Below the pieces are notes generated by a model. It did not search any database. It had not been told where the DNA came from and saw only the letters and a program-made list of their open reading frames with translations. From NCBI GenBank assembly GCA_937919795.1, contig CALFOA010000262.1, positions 1 to 11,518 of the forward strand: a stretch of DNA of 11,518 bases, in the 5' to 3' direction. Below are positions 7,601 through 11,518 of this stretch, in pieces. Made by a program: the position numbers and the translations under genes. Origin of the DNA: an uncultured Neisseria sp. Its GTDB lineage: Bacteria; Pseudomonadota; Gammaproteobacteria; Burkholderiales; Neisseriaceae. Numbering within the stretch: position 1 is the stretch's first letter; each line of letters starts with the position of its first letter.

Positions 7601-7651
7601 TCGCTCTCTGTTTCGCAAGAGCGTGAGCAGTCCCCGGAAATCGAGCGTTAA
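4649..7651 (+). CDS. Large PriCT-2 / Toprim / LPD7 multidomain transfer protein (primase-like)
   Basis: 1000 residues from ATG 4649 with GGAG at 4638-4641. Residues 4-85 match a PriCT-2 domain (ALSYIDPHDRDVWVNTGYSI, FDVWDQWSQQADNYNSR, TLFHDAKNNGY). A charged helix (about 90-125) leads to a Toprim domain at about 135-340, with E218 in IAEGYATAAS and D265-N-D267 as likely metal ligands and SDFNDLHRLAG near its end. Pro/Ala-rich linkers occur at about 345-415 and 685-715. Residues about 578-660 look like the large-polyvalent-protein domain LPD7 (KGWDSIKLNGSKEFKSLMY, GYRPTPEDL). Residues about 730-830 (FLVLEREGKERTVWGVDLPD) are of a type I know from C-termini of plasmid TraI/MobA-like proteins. 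No AEP primase core or zinc finger is visible, so priming activity is inferred. It is probably carried into or used in the recipient for complementary-strand synthesis. An internal start at 5888 could yield a 587-residue product. Confidence 0.85.
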   Translation: MSNYDDIQKALSYIDPHDRDVWVNTGYSIKHELGNNGFDVWDQWSQQADNYNSRSARNVWKSIKNPTRTIATLFHDAKNNGYRPDKPYTPPPPEEQARIKAEREAARVAEEKAQAERHERVKNTAQRIWSSSAPADMNHPYLAAKGITDPASIAGLRQNHYQGDHNLLVPVVYDREIVNMQSINQDGGKRFLSGGQVHGGFAVVGDASKTDQGIVIAEGYATAASIHQAIGKPVIVAFNAGNMVAVSERLAKNLPKDVPVTFAVDNDATQTGMKKALQAASHFEGRAQVIEPEFTMKQIQQYQLENGVDDQGRPKLPSDFNDLHRLAGIDAVRETMEAAFRHPEPDASPDVAPAAEPTLVSPPTISAPAPQPDQDWAQVIAEEARLSGTAVPAAEVAPSMATAPVAPALQETDMNTQTKPDAVAAETPAATDNSIEFAGRRQTQTPEPYQAVDPEHIYGNGRAADFTPERKHYEADFKHYEVYDPTTNIQYMRRDPKQIQADLDKAGGIGGYDGVTHDGERVAFNKTENGWEAPLPGKAPEPPAQEKALNEPEPTTDTGKKAVTDLNYRIPPESIASRYVVADGKYLSAANMTTVLFVDSGKKISTAKTDTQTINDMLEVAKEKGWDSIKLNGSKEFKSLMYVAAESQGIRTSGYRPTPEDLAMVQRLSQDRSLNSIEASPERAPTIATEPEKVAPAPFPGDKRARSPDAPASTVAPAAAADMGERIVELGNAPYRHNPENQPSPFLVLEREGKERTVWGVDLPDAMERSGAEVGDRIRLHSLGKQPVELDVPVRNEAGEVTGMEKKEVHRNLFKMEVVGHERGDRINREQTTQPDVEAISKAEKMMAQNHVPSKAAINTSPAADTQLGVPLQAIGSNEIPSEVIVNAGQMKTAALDTRFISAKGRYMDKAANLSKQNKEHLKFYERNVMDTIRGVKGEARTLALTNYYEHTAKMMSGTKLKLPKPAQVPNPTIVQNPSRQAERSLSVSQEREQSPEIER
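5877..5890 (+). promoter_or_regulatory. Internal in-frame ribosome binding site and ATG within the Toprim gene
   Basis: AGGA (5877-5880) stands 7 bases before an in-frame ATG (5888-5890, Met414), at the end of the Pro/Ala-rich linker that separates the Toprim half from the C-terminal half. Initiation here would give a 587-residue protein without PriCT-2 and Toprim. Plasmid primases Sog (ColIb-P9) and TraC (RP4) are known to make a second product from an internal in-frame start. Use of this site is inferred. Confidence 0.45.
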
Positions 7652-7655
7652 ACCC

Positions 7656-7693
7656 AAGCCTGTCTGAAAGTTTTCAGACAGGCTTTTCTTTTT
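7656..7693 (+). terminator. Uptake-sequence palindrome acting as terminator
   Basis: AGCCTGTCTGAA (7657-7668) and its exact reverse complement (7673-7684) face each other. With one more base pair at the outside and inside they form a 14-bp perfect inverted repeat with only GT between. The T-rich tract CTTTTCTTTTT follows. It begins five bases after the Toprim gene stop and its T tract runs into GGAG (7694-7697) of the next gene. Paired uptake sequences as terminators are a known Neisseria feature. Confidence 0.85.
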
Positions 7694-7703
7694 GGAGATG
7701 GAT

Positions 7704-7916
7704 ATGGAAGACGATTTAACGGTTTTGGCCAGCACCGAGCCGACCGACAATTTCTTACTGCAAGACGAAGCGTGGGTGTTGGCCACCCTGACGCCCGAGC
7801 AACAGGATCAGTATCTGGCGGCCACCGAGTCGTATGAAAAAATGCGCGCTTACCTGCTTGATCCGACGGCACCACCGGAGGCTAAAGACCTGCTGGACTT
7901 AACCTCTTGGAAATAA
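7704..7916 (+). CDS. Hypothetical 70-residue protein
   Basis: ATG 7704 has GGAG 6 bases upstream. In-frame TTG 7692 and ATG 7698 lie on or against that site and are unlikely starts. The product begins acidic (MEDDLTVLAS), is soluble, and appears mostly helical in the middle (TPEQQDQYLAATESYEKMR), with no cysteines, membrane segment or known motif. I do not recognise it. It stands alone between two strong terminator-like hairpins (7656-7693 and 7922-7953), directly upstream of the ArdC gene. A role in transfer or antirestriction is conceivable from position only. Codon use resembles the neighbouring transfer genes, so it seems to belong to the backbone. Confidence 0.7.
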   Translation: MEDDLTVLASTEPTDNFLLQDEAWVLATLTPEQQDQYLAATESYEKMRAYLLDPTAPPEAKDLLDLTSWK

Positions 7917-7921
7917 ACCAT

Positions 7922-7953
7922 ACCCCGTATCTTTGGATACGGGGTTATTTTTT
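7922..7953 (+). terminator. Rho-independent terminator before ardC
   Basis: ACCCCGTATC (7922-7931), loop TTTG, GATACGGGGT (7936-7945), TA, then six T (7948-7953). The 10-bp stem is perfect. Its arm shares CCCCGTATC with the hairpin at 10965-10991. Confidence 0.88.
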
Positions 7954-7965
7954 GTGGGTTAAAAC

Positions 7966-9144
7966 ATGGACAAAAAGAATACCAATCAAGAGTTTGCCGA
8001 AGCGGTGGCCAACGAGCTAATCGAACAGTTACGGCAAGGCACCGCCCCGATGCAGCAACCGTGGAATCCGGCGAAGGGTAGCGACTGGCCTTACAACCAT
8101 GTCACCGGCAACCGCTATTCCGGCGGCAATGCTTTATTGCTGATGATGAATCACCACCAAGACCCGCGCTGGATGACTTATCGGCAGGCGCAAAGCGTCG
8201 GTGCCCAGGTTCGCAAAGGTGAAAGCGGTGTTGCCTTGGTCAAGCTGATTACCAGCATCGAGCGCAATGCCCGTGATGAAAACGGCAAACCGGTTCTGGA
8301 CGGCAACGGTGAGCCGGTTAAAGAACGGTTTCAGCTGGAAAACCCGTATTTTAAGAAGTTCACCGTATTCAACGCCGAGCAAATCGACGGCCTGCCGCCG
8401 TTGGAGAAAGCGCCGGTGTGGGAAGACCACGAACGGGCGGAAAAGCTGTTACGCCTTTCCGGTGCCGATATACGCCATGTCGCCGGTAACGACGCCTATT
8501 ACCACTTTGTTCAAGATCATATCGTGCTGCCGGAGAAGAAGCAGTTTCCGAGCGATGGCAATTACTACGCCACCGCATTACATGAGCTTGGCCATTGGAC
8601 GGGGCATGAAAGCCGCCTGAATCGGGAAATGGTCGGCTTCCGGCAAGACCCGGCCAAATATGCAAAAGAAGAACTCAGAGCCGAGATAGCGTCGCTGATG
8701 CTTTCGCGGGAGGTCGGACTGCCGGTCGATACCGAGCGCCATGCCGGTTATGTCGGCGGTTACATCGAACTGCTGCAAAACGACCCGACCGAAATCTTAC
8801 GCGCCGCCCGCGACGCCGAACGTATTCAGAAATACATACTCGGCTTCGAGCGCAACATCGAGCGGGAACAAGAACAGGCCGCCGAGCCGGTCGCCACTCT
8901 CTCCCCGCTGGAAGTCAAGCACGAGTTGGCCAAAGAACGCTATCTGATGCAAACCCCATTGCTGACCGCCACCGAACGCCAAGAACGGCAGGTAATGGAA
9001 TACATGATGGAAAAGACCATTGTCGGCCTGCCGCCGGATATACAAATGCAAGCCCGCACCAATTTCTACGAAGCACAAATCGCATCATCGGTTAAACAAC
9101 TTGATCGCGACATTGACCAACCGCAGCTTGATTTTGATCGATGA
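7966..9144 (+). CDS. ardC: ArdC-type antirestriction protein with zincin metallopeptidase domain
   Basis: 392 residues. Residues about 8-135 match the ArdC N-terminal single-strand-DNA-binding domain (ANELIEQLRQGTAPMQQPWNP, NRYSGGNALLL, RWMTYRQAQSVGAQVRKGE). Residues about 155-290 form the MPTase-type zincin domain: H206-E207-L-G-H210-W-T-G-H, with E240 in EELRAEIAS as the likely third zinc ligand. All catalytic residues are present, so it looks intact. ArdC proteins travel with or act on incoming DNA and protect it from restriction; RP4 TraC carries the same N-terminal module fused to a primase, whereas here ArdC and the Toprim protein are separate genes. The tail beyond residue 300 is charged and helical. 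ATG 7966 is preceded by a weak GTGGG. It lies 28 bases before mobC and is probably co-transcribed with mobC and the relaxase. Confidence 0.9.
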   Translation: MDKKNTNQEFAEAVANELIEQLRQGTAPMQQPWNPAKGSDWPYNHVTGNRYSGGNALLLMMNHHQDPRWMTYRQAQSVGAQVRKGESGVALVKLITSIERNARDENGKPVLDGNGEPVKERFQLENPYFKKFTVFNAEQIDGLPPLEKAPVWEDHERAEKLLRLSGADIRHVAGNDAYYHFVQDHIVLPEKKQFPSDGNYYATALHELGHWTGHESRLNREMVGFRQDPAKYAKEELRAEIASLMLSREVGLPVDTERHAGYVGGYIELLQNDPTEILRAARDAERIQKYILGFERNIEREQEQAAEPVATLSPLEVKHELAKERYLMQTPLLTATERQERQVMEYMMEKTIVGLPPDIQMQARTNFYEAQIASSVKQLDRDIDQPQLDFDR

Positions 9145-9172
9145 CCCACTTGCATGACTGCTTGGAGTGATT

Positions 9173-9712
9173 ATGGATAACGAAGACAAAGCAAAAAGCC
9201 AGCCGGTTCGCGTGTTCGGCCTGACTGTCGCCGAGCTGGATGCCTTGCGCGAACTCGCCCGCCAGCAATACGGTAAGCCGAGCGTGTCACTGTTGGCCAA
9301 AAAGCTGTTACAGGCACAACTCGGGGCACCGGCGGAACCCGAAGCGGTCAATCTGCCACCACCGAAAAGCAGTAAGCGGATTACCGTGCGGCTACCGGAT
9401 AAAGACCGCGCCTATCTCGAAGCCGCCGCCGACCAACGGCGCGGCACCATCAACGATGTAGCACGCGACATTATCCAGTCGCATATCTACCAGCACCCGA
9501 TGTTGTCCGCTTATGAAGCCGATACGCTGTACCAGTCCAATTACCAGCTATTGCTGATTGGCCGCAACATCAACCAAATCGCCCGCCATTTAAACGCGGG
9601 CGAAAATGTTTCTTTGAGCAGCCAACAGATTGCCGATCTGAAAATGGTCATCGACGCCCATCTGGATAAGGTCAACCATGTGCTGCAAATCCACCGCCGC
9701 CGTAAGCGCTGA
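9173..9712 (+). CDS. mobC: Relaxosome accessory protein MobC
   Basis: 179 residues from ATG 9173 with GGAG at 9164-9167; in-frame GTG 9167 overlaps that site. Residues about 66-105 (KRITVRLPDKDRAYLEAAAD and following) resemble a ribbon-helix-helix DNA-binding unit. Residues 127-143 carry LLIGRNINQIARHLNAG, the hallmark helix of MobC proteins (PF05713), and a basic tail HRRRKR ends the protein. MobC binds near the origin of transfer, opens the DNA at the nick site and helps the relaxase bind. The N-terminal 60 residues are less typical: RVFGLTVAELDALRELARQQ could be a further DNA-binding or dimerising helix pair. The gene is 14 bases upstream of the relaxase, the usual mobC-mobA order. Confidence 0.9.
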   Translation: MDNEDKAKSQPVRVFGLTVAELDALRELARQQYGKPSVSLLAKKLLQAQLGAPAEPEAVNLPPPKSSKRITVRLPDKDRAYLEAAADQRRGTINDVARDIIQSHIYQHPMLSAYEADTLYQSNYQLLLIGRNINQIARHLNAGENVSLSSQQIADLKMVIDAHLDKVNHVLQIHRRRKR

Positions 9713-9726
9713 TAGACGGAGTGAAC

Positions 9727-10959
9727 ATGAAAAAAATTGATGATTGGTTTTTGGGCTATAAGACCCGATCAGTTAAGGGTAAGCGGGACAGCGGTTTTAA
9801 TCTTGGTGGTAACAGCCACAAATCATCCAAACCGCTGAAGCCCGGCAGCGGCTTGGCCAACCTACGCGCCGCCGCCCTCAAACACCCCGAAGTAATGGTC
9901 AAAATTCCGAAGCGATTGAGTGGCAATTCCAAAGGTATGCACGGTGTGCGTAACCATCTGGACTACGTTTCGCGCAACGGCGAACTGCCTTTGGAAACCC
10001 AATCCGGCGAACAACTGCACGGCAAGCGGTCGGTACAGGAATTTGTCAACGACTGGCAGAAACTGGGCATCCCCGAAGAAAGCAAGCATCGGGAAGCGCT
10101 AAATATCGTGTTGTCGATGCCGGAAGGCACGCCGCCGGACGCGGTGTTTAATGCCGCCCGCAACTTTGCCGCCGAGCAGTTCGCCGGGCATCAGTATGTG
10201 TTCGGCCTGCACCACGACAGCCACGATCCCGATGAGCCGAAGCACCCGCACGTCCACCTGTGCGTATTGATGCGTGACGAATACGGCCAGCGGCTCAACC
10301 CGCGCAAAAATGATCTGTTTGAATGGCGTGTCCGCTTTGCCGAAAAACTGCGTGAAGAAGGTGTACTGTGTGCGGCGACCAAGCGCCAGCATCGCGGTAA
10401 AACATTGAAGCCTGAAAACAGTTTTGTCCGCTCTATCCGTTCAAGGGGCGATTTGCCGGATCGGTATAAACAGCAGGCGGAAGAGCTGATAGAAGCGGTT
10501 AAAAACAGCGACCGTCCCAAACACCCGTTTCTGCGAGAAGCCATGCAAACACGCGGGCTGGTATTGGAAGAGTACGGTAAAATCGCCAAAGAGTTATACA
10601 AGATGGGCAACAAGACCGAAGCCCGTATTATCAGCAAACTGGCAAAAGAAGTCGCCGGTGAGTCATTCGATACCCAAGCCCAACGGCAATACGACCACGT
10701 GGTTCGACAAGGCATTTCTTCCGAACAACTGCGAACAGCCTTGAACGACCAGGTCGACGGCATCGAAAATTCCAAAGCGCTGATGAAGGATTTAAGGCAT
10801 TCCGGCTTTAAGACTGAAGCCGATCAGTTACAGAAAATGTCTGTACAGCTGGCTCGACAATCGTTCGTTGATATGGCCGGTGGTCAGCAAAAAGCCATAC
10901 AAAAAGATATTCCCGCTCCATCTCGCGATGTGAATCAGGAAAAAGATTTAGACCGATAA
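9727..10959 (+). CDS. mobA: MobA/VirD2-like relaxase (MOB-P/Q type)
   Basis: 410 residues from ATG 9727 with GGAG at 9718-9721. A basic N-terminal extension of about 58 residues precedes the relaxase domain (about 59-235). The likely nicking tyrosine is Y80 in HLDYVSRNG. The metal-binding histidine motif is H162-H-D-S-H with H173-P-H175-V-H177-L, followed by the family's GQRLNPRKNDLFEWRVRFAE and LREEG...ATKRQHRGK. All expected motifs are present, so the enzyme looks active: it would cut one strand at oriT, stay linked to its 5' end and be exported through VirD4. The C-terminal 170 residues are charged and helical, without a recognisable helicase or primase domain, so it is a minimal relaxase. 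It ends before a terminator at 10965-10998, which probably closes the ardC-mobC-mobA unit. Confidence 0.92.
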   Translation: MKKIDDWFLGYKTRSVKGKRDSGFNLGGNSHKSSKPLKPGSGLANLRAAALKHPEVMVKIPKRLSGNSKGMHGVRNHLDYVSRNGELPLETQSGEQLHGKRSVQEFVNDWQKLGIPEESKHREALNIVLSMPEGTPPDAVFNAARNFAAEQFAGHQYVFGLHHDSHDPDEPKHPHVHLCVLMRDEYGQRLNPRKNDLFEWRVRFAEKLREEGVLCAATKRQHRGKTLKPENSFVRSIRSRGDLPDRYKQQAEELIEAVKNSDRPKHPFLREAMQTRGLVLEEYGKIAKELYKMGNKTEARIISKLAKEVAGESFDTQAQRQYDHVVRQGISSEQLRTALNDQVDGIENSKALMKDLRHSGFKTEADQLQKMSVQLARQSFVDMAGGQQKAIQKDIPAPSRDVNQEKDLDR

Positions 10960-10964
10960 CCCTG

Positions 10965-10998
10965 CGCCCCGTATCGAAAGAAAACGGGGCGTTTTATT
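10965..10998 (+). terminator. Rho-independent terminator after the relaxase gene
   Basis: CGCCCCGT (10965-10972) pairs with ACGGGGCG (10984-10991) around an 11-base purine-rich loop, followed by TTTTATT (10992-10998). The methyltransferase GGAG (11002-11005) follows at once. Confidence 0.8.
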
Positions 10999-11014
10999 GC
11001 CGGAGATACTGAAA

Positions 11015-11449
11015 ATGTACGATCAAAAAAATGAAGGAGGCTTGTTCACCGGTGACTGCCGCCTTATCTTGCCCGAGCTGGCGACCAGCGGCGTAAAAGC
11101 GCAAACCTGTATCACTTCGCCGCCATACTACGGCTTACGCGATTATGGTTGTGCCGGGCAAATCGGTTTAGAGCCGACCGTAAACGAGTATGTCGAAAAC
11201 TTGGTCGAAGTTTTCCGCCTGGTGCGTGACGTGTTGGCCGACGACGGCACCTTATGGCTGAATCTTGGCGACAGTTATGCTGGCAGCGGCAAAGGCCGAA
11301 ACAGCGACGGCAGCCCGTTCACCGGGCATCAGGATTCTTTTCAGACCGCCACCCAACTGAAAGGCTGTCTGAAAACCACACCGCTATCCGGCGGTCTCAA
11401 GCCGAAAGACTTAATCGGTATCCCGTGGCGCGTAGCGCTGGCATTGTGA
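11015..11449 (+). pseudogene. DNA methyltransferase, truncated after N-terminal half
   Basis: ATG 11015 has GGAG at 11002-11005. The 144 residues match the start of beta-class (N4-cytosine/N6-adenine) DNA methyltransferases: FTGDCRLILPEL, the catalytic T34-S-P-P-Y38 in ITSPPYYGLRDYG, then EYVENLVEVFRLVRDVLADDGTLWLNLGDSYAGSG and LKPKDLIGIPWRVALAL. In intact relatives the last phrase runs on into a residue string such as QADGW and then a second half with the S-adenosylmethionine-binding FxGxG motif. Here TGA (11447-11449) follows directly and the DNA beyond does not encode the expected continuation in any frame I read. The product would lack cofactor binding and is almost certainly inactive. 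No restriction endonuclease is seen, so it was probably an orphan methylase protecting the element. Confidence 0.75.
11362..11373 (+). repeat. DNA uptake-like 12-mer within methyltransferase
   Basis: AGGCTGTCTGAA differs by one base from the AGCCTGTCTGAA copies at 2498 and 7657. It falls in coding sequence (KGCLKT), so it may be a real uptake site or chance. Confidence 0.4.
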
Positions 11450-11518
11450 ACTGAACCGACCCGAGTATTTCGGAGACAGTTTATCTTGAGTCATGCCACT
11501 TTGGCTGACTCTTCCAAT
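11447..11518. mobile_element. Probable insertion-sequence end (IS3-like?), cut by window edge
   Basis: Methyltransferase coding similarity stops at 11446. The following bases include TGAACCGACCCGAG and CGGAGAC, which resemble the terminal inverted repeats of some IS3-family elements as I remember them (TGAACCGxCCCGG...CCGGAGAC). The true end could be 11447 or 11452. Two small hairpins follow: CCGA/TCGG (11461-11464 with 11470-11473), and GAGTCA-T-GCCA with TGGC-TGACTC (11488-11498 with 11502-11511). No transposase is visible inside the window, so family and orientation are unproven. Confidence 0.4.

Noticed and set aside
9121..9172. Origin of transfer in the ardC-mobC gap
   Set aside because: The gap is only 28 bases with no inverted repeat or recognisable nick site; oriT probably lies outside the window.
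10191..10775. Long antisense reading frames, for example 194 codons opposite the relaxase
   Set aside because: They mirror strongly coded genes with recognised motifs, have no ribosome binding site and no recognisable product.
1..11518. CRISPR arrays, tRNA or rRNA genes, replication or integrase genes
   Set aside because: No regularly spaced repeats, cloverleaf sequence or matching protein motifs were seen; the sequence is almost wholly taken up by protein genes.

Overview
The window is a stretch of a conjugative element (plasmid or integrative conjugative element; the sequence does not decide which), with all genes on the + strand. It most likely comes from a member of the Neisseriaceae. 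The main clue is the repeated 12-mer AGCCTGTCTGAA and its near relatives. From memory this matches the TG-wadDUS DNA-uptake dialect of Neisseria wadsworthii and N. shayeganii at 11 of 12 positions. One pair of these 12-mers faces each other as a terminator, a typical Neisseria arrangement. Base composition of the transfer genes is moderate (33/60 GC in 9361-9420).

Layout. 1-258 is the C-terminal end of a VirB11-type ATPase, so the rest of the type IV secretion operon lies to the left. It overlaps by four bases a membrane-anchored thermonuclease-like gene (255-755). Next is a small AT-richer cassette of about 1.2 kb with its own good sigma-70 promoter (815-843) and a terminator-like hairpin (2041-2075). 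It holds an unrecognised helical protein (870-1649) and a HEPN/UPF0332-like protein (1652-2023). The transfer region then resumes: ssb (2100-2498), virD4 coupling protein (2561-4597), a 1000-residue PriCT-2/Toprim/LPD7 multidomain protein (4649-7651), an unrecognised 70-residue ORF (7704-7916), an ArdC-type antirestriction zincin (7966-9144), mobC (9173-9712) and the mobA/VirD2-like relaxase (9727-10959). The window ends in the N-terminal half of a DNA methyltransferase (11015-11449), cut off by what looks like an insertion-sequence end (about 11447-11518).

How the parts fit. MobC and the relaxase would nick and lead the strand. VirD4 would hand it to the secretion channel powered by VirB11. 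SSB, the Toprim protein and ArdC would protect and convert the DNA in the recipient, and the methyltransferase would originally have shielded it from restriction. No origin of transfer, replication gene, integrase or tRNA is visible.

The points most worth a second look are: the two-gene HEPN cassette; terminator-like hairpins placed directly before the ribosome binding sites of six successive same-strand genes; a strong in-frame internal start in the large Toprim protein; and the interrupted methyltransferase. There is no gene-free stretch over 300 bases; the longest gap is 756-869, which carries the cassette promoter.
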